The notes beneath the pieces were generated by a model that saw nothing but the letters and a program-made list of their open reading frames with translations, searched no databases and had not been told where the DNA came from. From Chloroflexota bacterium (GTDB lineage: Bacteria > Chloroflexota > Dehalococcoidia > Lucifugimonadales > Australimonadaceae): a DNA stretch of 37,922 nucleotides. Position numbers and translations under genes: made by a program. Location of the stretch: contig VXQP01000083.1 of the NCBI GenBank assembly GCA_009838965.1, positions 1 to 37,922 on the forward strand, in the 5' to 3' direction. This document shows, piece by piece, positions 7,340-15,582 of the stretch. Every line of letters starts with the position of its first letter. The stretch's first letter is position 1.

Positions 7340-8440
7340 CTATCGCGACCTCTTGTAGAAGGGAAGGGCCACGATCTGCGCCGGAATCTGCCGTCCACGA
7401 ACGTCTACGGCGATGGGGGTTCCGGGCTCGCTGGCCTCTCTCGGAAGATAGCCGAGGCCTATATTGGTGTCAAGGTAAGGCGAGTAGCTGCCACTCGTGA
7501 CTTCGCCCACGTCGGCGCCGTCGATGAGGATGCGGTGATGTGCCCTCGGCGCGGGGCCTCGCTCGGCCGTGCGGAAGCCCGCGAGCACGCGCGCCGTGCC
7601 ATTCTCCGCGGCTGCCCGCACCGCGTCCGCGCCGCAGAAGTCCCGCTCCAGCCGGACGAAGCGCTCCAGCCCGGCCTCGATGGGGTTGACGGTCTCATCC
7701 ATGTCGGAGCCGTGCAGCAGCAGAGCGGCTTCCAGGCGGAGCGTGTCTCGCGCGCCGAGGCCGCACGGGGCTGCGCCGGCGTCCATGAGGGCGCGCCAGA
7801 GGGCGGACGCGACTTCCGAGGCCGGCATGATCTCGATTCCGTCCTCGCCGGTGTAGCCGGTGCGGGCTATGAGGGCGGACGCGCCCATGACCTCGGTCTC
7901 GACGACGTTGAACGGTCGCACAGCATCGGGATCGAAGCCTGCGACCTGTCCGGCGATGTAGGTGGCGTCCGGCCCCTGCAGCGCAATCATCGCGATCTCG
8001 GCGGTGCGGTCGGTAAGCGTTGTGCCGGGGAAGCGCTCGTCCCGCCAACGCTCCAGCCACGCGAAGACCTTCGGGGCGTTCGCGGCGTTGGCGACGATGA
8101 TGAACCGCTCCTCGCCGAGCCGGTAGACGATTGCATCGTCGATGATGCCGCCGGACTCGTTGCAGAGGAGGCCGTAGCGCGCGCGGCCCATCGGCATCGC
8201 CTCGCCGACGTCGGCGGTGTGCACCCAGTCCAGGAGGGCGCGGGCGTCCGGCCCGTCAACGGCGAAGCGCCCCATGTGGGAGACGTCGAAGATGCCGGCT
8301 GCGGTGCGGACGGCTCGCGCCTCGGCGAGGACGCCCGCGTACTGCACGGGCATGTCGTATCCGGCGAATGGCACCATGCGGGCGCCGAGGGAGACGTGGT
8401 CGTCGTGCAGGACAGTGGTGCGGAGAGGGGCGTCTGCCAT
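7340..8440 (-). CDS. gcvT: Aminomethyltransferase (glycine cleavage T protein)
   Basis: This 366-residue folate-dependent enzyme releases ammonia from aminomethylated GcvH and forms 5,10-methylene-tetrahydrofolate. It has the family signatures FDVSHMGRF, the catalytic Asp101 in ESGGIIDDAIVY, RTGYTGEDGIEI and the C-terminal barrel with TSGSYSPYLDTNIGLGYL. It is the first gene of the gcv operon. The start ATG 8440 has no Shine-Dalgarno; instead a TACGCT hexamer ends 6 nt before it, suggesting a leaderless mRNA. Only 48 bp separate it from the divergent luciferase-like gene, which leaves no room for a glycine riboswitch. Confidence 0.96.
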   Translation of the reverse strand: MADAPLRTTVLHDDHVSLGARMVPFAGYDMPVQYAGVLAEARAVRTAAGIFDVSHMGRFAVDGPDARALLDWVHTADVGEAMPMGRARYGLLCNESGGIIDDAIVYRLGEERFIIVANAANAPKVFAWLERWRDERFPGTTLTDRTAEIAMIALQGPDATYIAGQVAGFDPDAVRPFNVVETEVMGASALIARTGYTGEDGIEIMPASEVASALWRALMDAGAAPCGLGARDTLRLEAALLLHGSDMDETVNPIEAGLERFVRLERDFCGADAVRAAAENGTARVLAGFRTAERGPAPRAHHRILIDGADVGEVTSGSYSPYLDTNIGLGYLPREASEPGTPIAVDVRGRQIPAQIVALPFYKRSR

Positions 8441-8446
8441 GTATTA

Positions 8447-8452
8447 AGCGTA
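8447..8452 (-). promoter_or_regulatory. -10 element of gcvT (leaderless start)
   Basis: On the minus strand TACGCT occupies -12 to -7 relative to the gcvT ATG. With a normal 6-7 nt discriminator, transcription would begin at or next to the A of the ATG. The same spacing occurs before the EVE gene and tatD. No clear -35 is seen. Confidence 0.45.
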
Positions 8453-8488
8453 GCATAGGGGGGCTTTCGCCAGAGGAGGTTTCCGTCC

Positions 8489-9580
8489 ATGGACCGTCTC
8501 GAATTCGGGGTATGGGACCAGATGCAGACGTACGAGGTCATGAACGCCACGACCGCGGCAGAGGTGTACGAGGCACACATCCGGCAGGCGCAGCTGATGG
8601 AGCGCGTGGGGTTCGGCTACTACTGGACGCTGGAGCACCAGGGCTCCTACGTGGGAGCAATCACGTCGCCGCAGATGTTCCTGACGGCGGTGGCGCGGCA
8701 CACGGAGTCGCTGCGGCTCGGGACGATGATCTGGCAATTGCCGTTCCACCATCCGATCCGGCTGGCGCAGGACGTGGCGATGCTGGACCACCTGTCCGGC
8801 GGGCGGGCCGAGTTCGGCACCGGCATCGGCGTGCACGAGCACGAGTTCACACGCTGGGGGCTGGACTTCTACTCTCGGCAGGAGATGGGCGAGGAGGCGC
8901 TGGACATCATCGAGATGGCGTGGGGCGGCGACGGCACGGTGACATACGAGGGGAAGTACTGGCAGATAGACGAGGCGCTGATACAGCCGGTGCCGCTGCA
9001 GAAGCCGCACCCGCCGATATGGGCGGCGGTGCACAGCCCGCGCGCGATAGACTTCGCGGCGAAACGCGGCTACGACATGGCGCAGAACATCGACACCGAC
9101 GAGTCGATGATCCAGAAGTTCTCGGAATGGCGCGAAGCGTGGAAGGGGTACGGGCACGATGGCCCGATGCCGCACCAGTTCCTCATGCGCGTGGTGCACG
9201 TGGCGGAGACGGACGCAAAGGCGCACGAGCAGGCGCGGCAGTACCTGCTGGAGGCGAACACGCTGGGGCGCGACCTGGTCTCGTCCAGCCGCATCGGGTT
9301 CGGCTCCAACCCGCGCGGGATGGGGCACGAAGACAGTGAGGACATCCGTGAGCGGGGGCGCATCTTCCGCGAGTGCGCGCGCTCGTACGAGTTCTGGCTC
9401 GACAACGGGCTGGCGCTCGTGGGCAGCCCGGAGTCGGTCGCCCGCCAGATAGCGGAGGGCCGGGAGAAAATCGGGTACGACCACTTCGCGGGGAAATTCC
9501 ACATCGGGCGGATGCCACACGACATGGTGGAGTCGTCGCTGACGCTGTTTGGGCAGGAAGTCATTCCCGCCTTCTCATAA
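8489..9580 (+). CDS. Luciferase-like flavin monooxygenase (first of tandem pair)
   Basis: This 363-residue protein belongs to the bacterial luciferase-like TIM-barrel family, which uses reduced FMN or F420 to oxidise organic substrates. The N-terminal beta strand reads LEFGVWD; the core has YYWTLEHQGSYVGAITSP, the LRLGTMIWQLPFHHPIRLAQ strand, and LDHLSGGRAEFGTGIG, which is the typical flavin-binding region. The C-terminus has the helix signature VGSPESVARQIAEG. The start ATG 8489 has AGAGGAGG 9 nt upstream. The cofactor and substrate cannot be told. It is followed 10 bp later by a close paralogue, so the pair is co-transcribed and arose by tandem duplication. Confidence 0.9.
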   Translation: MDRLEFGVWDQMQTYEVMNATTAAEVYEAHIRQAQLMERVGFGYYWTLEHQGSYVGAITSPQMFLTAVARHTESLRLGTMIWQLPFHHPIRLAQDVAMLDHLSGGRAEFGTGIGVHEHEFTRWGLDFYSRQEMGEEALDIIEMAWGGDGTVTYEGKYWQIDEALIQPVPLQKPHPPIWAAVHSPRAIDFAAKRGYDMAQNIDTDESMIQKFSEWREAWKGYGHDGPMPHQFLMRVVHVAETDAKAHEQARQYLLEANTLGRDLVSSSRIGFGSNPRGMGHEDSEDIRERGRIFRECARSYEFWLDNGLALVGSPESVARQIAEGREKIGYDHFAGKFHIGRMPHDMVESSLTLFGQEVIPAFS

Positions 9581-9590
9581 GGAGAGCAAT

Positions 9591-10763
9591 ATGCCCCATC
9601 TGGAATTCGGCGCGTGGGGCGCGGTCAAGATCAACGACATCAAGCGGCTTGGCTCCGCGGCCGCGGCCTACGACGAGCATATCCGCCAGGCCCGCATGAT
9701 GGACGAGCTCGGCTACCGCTACTACTGGATCATCGAGCACCAGGCCTCGTACATCGGGGCAATCACGGCACCGACGGTCTTCCTCACGGCGGTTGCGGCG
9801 GCCACGGAGCGCATCCACGTCGGCGCGATGATCTGGCAGTTGCCGTTCCACAACCCGATGAGGCTGGCGCAGGAAGTGGCGACGCTCGACCACCTGTCGA
9901 AGGGAAGGGTCGAGTTCGGCTCCGGGCTGGGGACGCACGAGCACGAGTTCATCCGCTGGGGCATCAACTACTACGACCGTCATATCGCGAGCGAAGAAGC
10001 GATGAAGGTTATCGAGGACGCGTGGACGAAGGACGAGGTCACGCATCGTGGGCGGTTCTGGCAGTACGACGAGATGCTGCCGATGCCGAAGCCGTACCAG
10101 CAGCCGCACCCGCCTGTCTGGATCGCGTGCCACAGCCTGCGTGCGTTCGAGTGGGCGGCGGAGCGCAACTACGACGTTGCCACGAACATCTCCACCGACG
10201 ACGAGCTGGTCGACAAGTTCGAGCACTTCCGCAGCATCTGGCATGAGTGCGAGCACCCCGGCCCGATGCCGCGGCAGATGCTGGTGCGCGTCGTCCATGT
10301 CGCGGAGACCGACGAGCAGGCCCGCGCCGAGGCGGAGCCGCACCTGCTGGAGTACTACGGCATCGACCGCGAGCACGTGGTGAACACACGCATCGGCTTC
10401 GGGAGCGACCCGCGCGGCAAAGGGACCGACAACACACGCCACACTCGGGCGAACGGGAGGATATTCGCGCAAGCGCGGCAGTCCTACGACTTCTGGATCG
10501 AGAACGGGCTGGCCATCATCGGCAGCCCGGAGACGGTTGCGCGGCGCATAGCGGAGACGCAGGAGCGGCTTGGGTTCACAGTGTGGGCCGGCAGCCACCA
10601 CATCGGGCGGATGCCGACCGAACACGTCGACAAATCCATCCGGTTGTTCGGCGAGGAGGTCATCCCCGCGTTCGACGCGCCATCCGAGCCGGTCGTGCCG
10701 GTGAGCACGGTGCTGCAGCGACAGGGCCCGTCCGGTCAGCAGGGGCCGTGGGCGGGGAGCTAG
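9591..10763 (+). CDS. Luciferase-like flavin monooxygenase (second of tandem pair)
   Basis: This 390-residue paralogue of the preceding gene is colinear with it over the whole barrel: LEFGAWG, YYWIIEHQASYIGAITAP, IHVGAMIWQLPFHNPMRLAQ, LDHLSKGRVEFGSGLG and IIGSPETVARRIAE. It differs by a ~25-residue Pro/Gln-rich C-terminal tail. The start is ATG 9591, with AAGGAG 6 nt upstream; an in-frame upstream start at 9549 lies inside the previous gene. The two barrels could form a heterodimer, as LuxA/LuxB do, but this is inference; both keep apparently complete active-site regions. Confidence 0.9.
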   Translation: MPHLEFGAWGAVKINDIKRLGSAAAAYDEHIRQARMMDELGYRYYWIIEHQASYIGAITAPTVFLTAVAAATERIHVGAMIWQLPFHNPMRLAQEVATLDHLSKGRVEFGSGLGTHEHEFIRWGINYYDRHIASEEAMKVIEDAWTKDEVTHRGRFWQYDEMLPMPKPYQQPHPPVWIACHSLRAFEWAAERNYDVATNISTDDELVDKFEHFRSIWHECEHPGPMPRQMLVRVVHVAETDEQARAEAEPHLLEYYGIDREHVVNTRIGFGSDPRGKGTDNTRHTRANGRIFAQARQSYDFWIENGLAIIGSPETVARRIAETQERLGFTVWAGSHHIGRMPTEHVDKSIRLFGEEVIPAFDAPSEPVVPVSTVLQRQGPSGQQGPWAGS

Positions 10764-10770
10764 GGGCATC

Positions 10771-11238
10771 ATGGAGGGCGTCACGCTGCGCGCGGCACAG
10801 GCGTCGGACGTAGATGGAATCAGGGACCTGGTGGCGGAGCTCGCCGACGAGCGCGGCGGGAAGAGTGATGCAGAGGCTGCTGCTGCTGCGGCAGAGGAGT
10901 GCATCGGCCAACCCGGCCACGAGATCATCGTTGCCGTAGCAGAGGACCAGGTCGTCGCCTACGTCGCGGTGCATTGGGTCCCCTTTCCGATGCTGGGTGG
11001 GAGAGAAGGGTACGTGTCCGACCTGATCGTCGGAGCTGACTGGCGTGGGCACGGATTGGGCAACCGGCTGATGGAGGCGGTGGAGGCGCGAGCCGGCGAG
11101 ATGGGATGCGAGCGGTTGATGCTGAACAACCGCATCGCGGCGGAGTCGTTTGAGCGGGGATTCTTCGCGAAAGCCGGTTTCCGCCAGCGCACGGACTTCG
11201 CGAACTTCGTGAAGCCGTTGGGGACGGGGCAGGCGTAG
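10771..11238 (+). CDS. GNAT family N-acetyltransferase
   Basis: This 155-residue protein has the GNAT fold. The acetyl-CoA pyrophosphate loop is GADWRGHGLGNRLMEAVE (R/Q-x-x-G-x-G/A), preceded by strand 4 (VSDLIVG) and followed by the strand-5 segment GCERLMLNN and the FYxKxGF-like element FFAKAGFRQ. The acceptor is unknown. It starts 7 bp after the second monooxygenase gene, so it is probably in the same operon. It converges on the MDMPI-like gene with a 6-bp gap. Confidence 0.87.
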   Translation: MEGVTLRAAQASDVDGIRDLVAELADERGGKSDAEAAAAAAEECIGQPGHEIIVAVAEDQVVAYVAVHWVPFPMLGGREGYVSDLIVGADWRGHGLGNRLMEAVEARAGEMGCERLMLNNRIAAESFERGFFAKAGFRQRTDFANFVKPLGTGQA

Positions 11239-11244
11239 TGGCAG

Positions 11245-11850
11245 CTACCCCAGCACAGAGTAGCCCTGCGGGAGGGGGCCGCGGCCTGTGCCGGAGAGGG
11301 CAAGCGACGCTCCCCTGCCGGACTCGAGCGCGAGGGAGGCGAGCAGCCGCAGCGTGACACCCATCGCCTCGCGCGACGGCTCGACCTCGGCGCTGATGGC
11401 GTTCGCGAGGTCCAGCGTGTGGACGGTGAGCTCGAAGACGCGCGTCTCCAAGTAGTCGCCGAAGCGGATGCCGCCGTTGTCGTAGGCGATGATAGTGTCC
11501 TCATCGGTCGCATCGAGGACCTGCTCGGAACGCGCCCAGTCGGCGTTCATCGTGGCGAGCGGGTCGTCGCCGAGTTCGCGGCCGGCGATGCGCCCTCGCT
11601 CGGCGACGCGCTCATCGTCGCTCGGCTGTCGGAGAGAACGGCGGTAGTGGTGGGTGGCGGACGTGATGTCCACTGACGGCGCGCGTTGTGTGCCGAACTC
11701 TTCGACACGCGTTATGGATCGGCTGGCATGGCCGACGAGGTCGCGGACGGTCCAGACACCGAGCCCTGGTGCGTCCCACTGCTCCGACCGCACCTTCGCT
11801 GCTGTCTCCAGGAAGCAGGTGATGGCCTTCCGGTAGGCGGTTCGGCTCAC
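11245..11850 (-). CDS. DinB/MDMPI-like protein (maleylpyruvate isomerase N-terminal fold)
   Basis: This 201-residue protein resembles the mycothiol-dependent maleylpyruvate isomerase/DinB-like four-helix family. It has WTVRDLVGHASRSITRVEEF near residues 33-52, with the family's D-L-V-x-H, and the later FELTVHTLDLANAI. Such proteins bind a divalent metal through three His residues and act in thiol-dependent reactions, but most are uncharacterised. The start GTG 11850 overlaps the metE stop as GTGA, so translation is coupled to metE; a longer in-frame reading is a metE shadow. Its role next to methionine synthesis is unknown. Confidence 0.8.
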   Translation of the reverse strand: MSRTAYRKAITCFLETAAKVRSEQWDAPGLGVWTVRDLVGHASRSITRVEEFGTQRAPSVDITSATHHYRRSLRQPSDDERVAERGRIAGRELGDDPLATMNADWARSEQVLDATDEDTIIAYDNGGIRFGDYLETRVFELTVHTLDLANAISAEVEPSREAMGVTLRLLASLALESGRGASLALSGTGRGPLPQGYSVLG

Positions 11851-14141
11851 GACTGGCCCCGCAGCTCCTTCGCGGCATCCACCATGTTGAGGAGCGAGGG
11901 CTTCACCTCTTCCCAGCGGCGGGTCTTGAGACCGCAGTCCGGGTTCACCCAGAGCCGCTCCGGCGGGATGACGGCAACCGCCCTGCGAAGCAGATCGCTC
12001 ATCTCTTCGGTCTCTGCGACACGCGGCGAGTGGATGTCGTAGACGCCGGGGCCTACCTCGTTGGGGTAAGGGTGTACACGGAACGTGTCGAGCAGGGTGC
12101 CGTCCGAGCGGGAGTTCTCCATGGATATGACGTCCGCGTCCATGGCGGCGACAGCGTCGATGATGTCGTCGTAGGCGGCATAGCACATGTGCGTGTGCAT
12201 CTGGGTGCGGTCCTCCACGCCACTGGTGGCGATGCGGAAGCAGTCGACGGCCCACTCGAGGTAGGCGTCCCAGTCCTCGTGGCGGAGGGGAAGCCCCTCG
12301 CGGATAGCGGGTTCGTCAACCTGGATGACGCGTATGCCGGCGCGTTCCAGGTCGCAGACCTCGTCGCGGATGACGAGCGCGAGCTGGCGGCACGTCTCGC
12401 TGCGGGGCTGGTCGTCGCGGACGAACGACCACTGCAGCATGGTCACGGGGCCCGTGAGCATCCCTTTAACGGGTTGGCGTGTGAGCGACTGTGCGTAAGA
12501 GATCCATTCGACGGTCATGGGAGCGGGGCGGTGGAGGTCGCCGAAGATGATGGGCGGCTTGACGGCGCGGGAGCCGTAGCTCTGCACCCAGCCGTTGGCA
12601 GTGGAGACGTAGCCATCCAGCTGTTCGCCGAAATACTCAACCATGTCGTTGCGCTCCGGCTCGCCATGGACGAGTACGTCCAGACCTGTCTGCTCCTGGA
12701 AGCGGACGGAGCGCTCGATCTCCTCACGGATGAACTGCTCGTACTCTTCGGTGGTGAGTTCGCCGCGGTTGCGGCTCGCCCGTGCCCTGCGAATCTCCGG
12801 CGTCTGCGGGAACGAGCCGATGGTCGTAGTGGGGTAGGTGGGGAGGCGCAGCACCTGCTGCTGCGCCTTGCGGCGCTCCGGATAGGGGCTCGTGCGCTGC
12901 GCCATGGCCGGCGTCACGGCGGCGCTGCGCTCCTTCACGTCGGGATTGTGGATGCGGGTGGACGTCCTGCGCGACGCCATCGCGGCGGCGTTGGCGGACA
13001 ATGCGTTAGTGATGCGGGCGGACTCGCCGTTGACAGCCCTCGTGATGATGGCGACCTCTTCGACCTTCTGCTTCGCGAAGGCGAGCCAGGACTTCATCTC
13101 ATCGTCGAGGTTCGTCTCGTTGTCCAGGTCGACCGGCGAGTGCAGCAGCGAGCATGAGGGGGCGATAAGGATGCGGTCGTTGCCGAGCACGGAAGAGGCG
13201 CGCCGCGCGGTCGCGATGGCGTCCTCGAGGTCTGTCTTCCAGATGTTGCGTCCGTCGACGAGACCCAACGAGAGGGAGACGCCCTCGCCGAGCTTGGCGA
13301 GGATGTTCTCGAGATCTGCGCGTCCGCGGGCGAGGTCGACATGCAGGGCGTGCACCGGCATCGCGAGCGCGGCTTTCGTGTTCTGGCGCAGGTCGCCGAA
13401 GTAGACGGCGACGAGGAGGTTGAGCCCGGGCACTGCCGCAACGAGCCGGGCGTAAGCTCGTCCGAATGCGGAGCGCTGCTTGTCACTGAGCGTGAGGCTG
13501 AGGGCGGGTTCGTCCATCTGCACCCAGTCCGCACCCGCCTCCGCCAGCCGCTTGAGGATGTTCTCGTAGACGTCCACGAGTCCTTCGAGCAGCACGAGCG
13601 GGTCGAACGAAGGGTCGTCCGACTTGGAGAGCAGCAGGTAGGTCACCGGCCCGACAAGGACTGGGCGGGTGTGTAAGCCGAGCTCCTTCGCCTCCAGGAA
13701 CTCGGCGACCGGCTTGGTGGAGCGCAGGGAGAAGATCTGACTCCGGTTGATCTCAGGGACGATGTAGTGGTAGTTCGTGTCGAACCATTTGGTCATCTCC
13801 ATGGCGGAGACGCCGGGGCGCTCTTCGGTGGCGGTGCGACCACGCCCCATGGCGAAGTAGGTGTCGAGGCTGACTTCACCCTCAGGGGCTTCATAGCGTT
13901 CGGGTATCGCGCCGACCATGACGCTCGTGTCGAGGATCTGGTCGTAGAACGAGAAGTCGTTGGAGGGGATGTGCGCGATGCCAGCCTTGCGCTGGAGGGT
14001 CCAGTGCGTCCGGCGTATGGCAGCGGCGCGTTGCTGTAGTTCCTGTTCGTCTATCTTCCCGGCCCAGTACGCCTCGACTGCCCATTTGAGTTCGCGTTTC
14101 GCGCCGATCCGAGGGAATCCGAGATTGGTTGACGTAGCCAA
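11847..14141 (-). CDS. metE: Cobalamin-independent methionine synthase
   Basis: The product methylates homocysteine from 5-methyltetrahydropteroyl-tri-glutamate in the last step of methionine synthesis. At 764 residues it is full length, with the duplicated barrel of MetE: N-terminal LGFPRIGAKRELKWAVEAYW and C-terminal catalytic barrel. The zinc ligands are His651 and Cys653 in THMCYAAYDD, Glu675 in SMENSRSDG and Cys736 in NPDCGLKTR, each 10 above the E. coli numbering. The start is TTG 14141: AGAGGAGAG lies just upstream and the reading matches the family N-terminus. A promoter at 14246-14275 and a hairpin leader precede it. Confidence 0.97.
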   Translation of the reverse strand: MATSTNLGFPRIGAKRELKWAVEAYWAGKIDEQELQQRAAAIRRTHWTLQRKAGIAHIPSNDFSFYDQILDTSVMVGAIPERYEAPEGEVSLDTYFAMGRGRTATEERPGVSAMEMTKWFDTNYHYIVPEINRSQIFSLRSTKPVAEFLEAKELGLHTRPVLVGPVTYLLLSKSDDPSFDPLVLLEGLVDVYENILKRLAEAGADWVQMDEPALSLTLSDKQRSAFGRAYARLVAAVPGLNLLVAVYFGDLRQNTKAALAMPVHALHVDLARGRADLENILAKLGEGVSLSLGLVDGRNIWKTDLEDAIATARRASSVLGNDRILIAPSCSLLHSPVDLDNETNLDDEMKSWLAFAKQKVEEVAIITRAVNGESARITNALSANAAAMASRRTSTRIHNPDVKERSAAVTPAMAQRTSPYPERRKAQQQVLRLPTYPTTTIGSFPQTPEIRRARASRNRGELTTEEYEQFIREEIERSVRFQEQTGLDVLVHGEPERNDMVEYFGEQLDGYVSTANGWVQSYGSRAVKPPIIFGDLHRPAPMTVEWISYAQSLTRQPVKGMLTGPVTMLQWSFVRDDQPRSETCRQLALVIRDEVCDLERAGIRVIQVDEPAIREGLPLRHEDWDAYLEWAVDCFRIATSGVEDRTQMHTHMCYAAYDDIIDAVAAMDADVISMENSRSDGTLLDTFRVHPYPNEVGPGVYDIHSPRVAETEEMSDLLRRAVAVIPPERLWVNPDCGLKTRRWEEVKPSLLNMVDAAKELRGQS

Positions 14142-14162
14142 GTCGCTCTCCTCTGCCGAAAA

Positions 14163-14212
14163 CAGGAAGACTCAAACCCACAATGGAAGCGGAACCGGTG
14201 GGAAGATTCCTG
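14163..14212 (-). promoter_or_regulatory. Attenuator-like hairpin in the metE leader
   Basis: On the minus strand CAGGAA (14212-14207) pairs with TTCCTG (14168-14163), and inside it CCCAC (14202-14198) pairs with GTGGG (14181-14177). The outer stem is followed immediately by TTTT, then the metE ribosome-binding site. It lies within a ~100-nt leader downstream of a good promoter. It does not match a riboswitch class I know; transcription attenuation is inferred. Confidence 0.45.
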
Positions 14213-14245
14213 CGATGTAGTCGCCCGGGGGATGACGCGAGTGTC

Positions 14246-14275
14246 ATTGTACCGTGCGCGGGAGCGCGGACTCAA
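14246..14275 (-). promoter_or_regulatory. metE promoter
   Basis: On the minus strand a -35 TTGAGT (14275-14270), an 18-bp spacer and a -10 TACAAT (14251-14246) match sigma-70 consensus well. Predicted transcription starts near 14239, giving a leader of about 100 nt before the TTG start. Confidence 0.7.
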
Positions 14276-14291
14276 TGTCGAATGGGGCCGG

Positions 14292-14309
14292 AGCAGGCCG
14301 TGGCCTGCT
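14292..14309 (-). terminator. Hairpin after the amidohydrolase gene
   Basis: AGCAGGCC and GGCCTGCT form a near-perfect GC-rich stem, 12 nt past the amidohydrolase stop. There is no T-tract after it on the minus strand, so it may be a weak terminator or a 3'-end stabiliser. Confidence 0.4.
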
Positions 14310-14321
14310 GGAAGCGCATTC

Positions 14322-15506
14322 CTAGTTCGCGTCGAGTCTGAAGAACTCTATCGCGTTGCCGCAGGTCATCTTGTAGCGCACCTCCTCGGGGGCGCCCTCG
14401 AACGCCTGGTCGAGGATCTTCAACGAGTCAGGCCAGTCCGATTCCTGGTGCGGGAAGTCGGAGCCCCAGATGAGGTTGTCCACGTTCAATTGGTCGCGCG
14501 CCAGCACGCCCACGCGGTCGTACTGGAACCCCCAGAGCGTGTGCTCCAGCAGATACTCGCTCGGCGGACGCGACAGCGGCTTGAAGCCCAACTGGTTCTC
14601 CGCCCAGTAGCGGTTCCGCTCGTAGCGTATGTCGGCGCTCTGCAGGAAGAACGGTATCCATCCGATCTGGTTCTCCGCGAACAGTATCTTGAGGCTGGGA
14701 AAGCGGTCGAAGAGGCCGGAGAGCGTCCACTGCACGGCTGGCATCGCGCCGCTGCCCTTGATAGGGCTGAATCGCGCCATCTGCTCCGGGAAACTGCGCC
14801 CCGGGGCCTCGAGTTCTTTCAGCAGTTCGGGCGTGGCCCTGGGGTAGTCCAGGAAGGGGCCCTTGCCGGTGCGTTCGATGTCTACGTGGACGGTCACCGG
14901 CATGTCAAGGTCGAGCGCCGTCTCCCAGAACCGGTCGTCCTCGATGGACGGATACTGCTTGCCGGATGGGAAATCCATGAGCATCACGGCCTTCGCCCCG
15001 ATCGCCTTGCAGTGCTTCAGCTCATCGATATGGGCGTCCAGGTCCTCGATGATGGGCATGATGGTCACGCCGATGAGACGGTCCGGGTCCTCGGCGCAGT
15101 AGTCCTGGATGAGCCAGTCGTTGTACGCCCGGACGATGCTCAGGTAGGCCTCGTTGTCGTCCACCATCCGCCACATCCTCGGGCCGGTGGCCTGCGCGGG
15201 GAAGAGCACCTCGGCGTCCACGCCGTCGATGTCCTGTTCCTGCATGCGCTGCTCAGGCGTACCCGTTCCGGGTGTGCCCTCGTACTTCACTCCGGACGGC
15301 AGGTAGTGCTCGCGTCCCCTGCCGCCGTAGAGGTCGGCCGGGTTCGCCTTGCGCGTCTGCTTGCCGTCGATGAACCAGGCGTCAGTGTCGTCGTCGAGGC
15401 GCACGAGCTTCGGCGCACGGTCGCGGTGCTGCTCGGGGACGCGGGGCGTCCAGTTCGCGGTGTCGACCTCCATGTGAGAGTCGCCGGAGATGTAGTGATA
15501 GTTCAT
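14322..15506 (-). CDS. Amidohydrolase-2 family metal-dependent hydrolase
   Basis: This 394-residue protein has the amidohydrolase-2 (ACMSD-like) TIM-barrel layout. The N-terminal metal motif is SGDSHMEV (D-x-H variant), a barrel strand carries VTVHVD, the segment IVRAYNDWLIQDYC is typical of the family, and LIWGSDFPHQESDWP near residue 360 carries the C-terminal metal Asp. Relatives hydrolyse or decarboxylate cyclic and aromatic acids; the substrate here is unknown. The start ATG 15506 has CAGGAGG 8 nt upstream. A second, more distant member lies at 33269-34369. Confidence 0.88.
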   Translation of the reverse strand: MNYHYISGDSHMEVDTANWTPRVPEQHRDRAPKLVRLDDDTDAWFIDGKQTRKANPADLYGGRGREHYLPSGVKYEGTPGTGTPEQRMQEQDIDGVDAEVLFPAQATGPRMWRMVDDNEAYLSIVRAYNDWLIQDYCAEDPDRLIGVTIMPIIEDLDAHIDELKHCKAIGAKAVMLMDFPSGKQYPSIEDDRFWETALDLDMPVTVHVDIERTGKGPFLDYPRATPELLKELEAPGRSFPEQMARFSPIKGSGAMPAVQWTLSGLFDRFPSLKILFAENQIGWIPFFLQSADIRYERNRYWAENQLGFKPLSRPPSEYLLEHTLWGFQYDRVGVLARDQLNVDNLIWGSDFPHQESDWPDSLKILDQAFEGAPEEVRYKMTCGNAIEFFRLDAN

Positions 15507-15582
15507 TCGTCCGCCTCCTGAGTGGCGTTCCTTGTACCGTCCGTCATTCTAGCGGTTCGCACGACCTCCGTACTGTTGCGCG

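Noticed and set aside
8441-8488. Glycine riboswitch before the gcv operon
   Set aside because: Only 48 bp lie between gcvT and the divergent gene, and the gcvT -10 is next to its ATG, so there is no leader.
14142-14239. Cobalamin riboswitch before metE
   Set aside because: I found no B12 box and no GCCACTG-like core on the minus strand. Only a simple nested hairpin with a T-run is visible.
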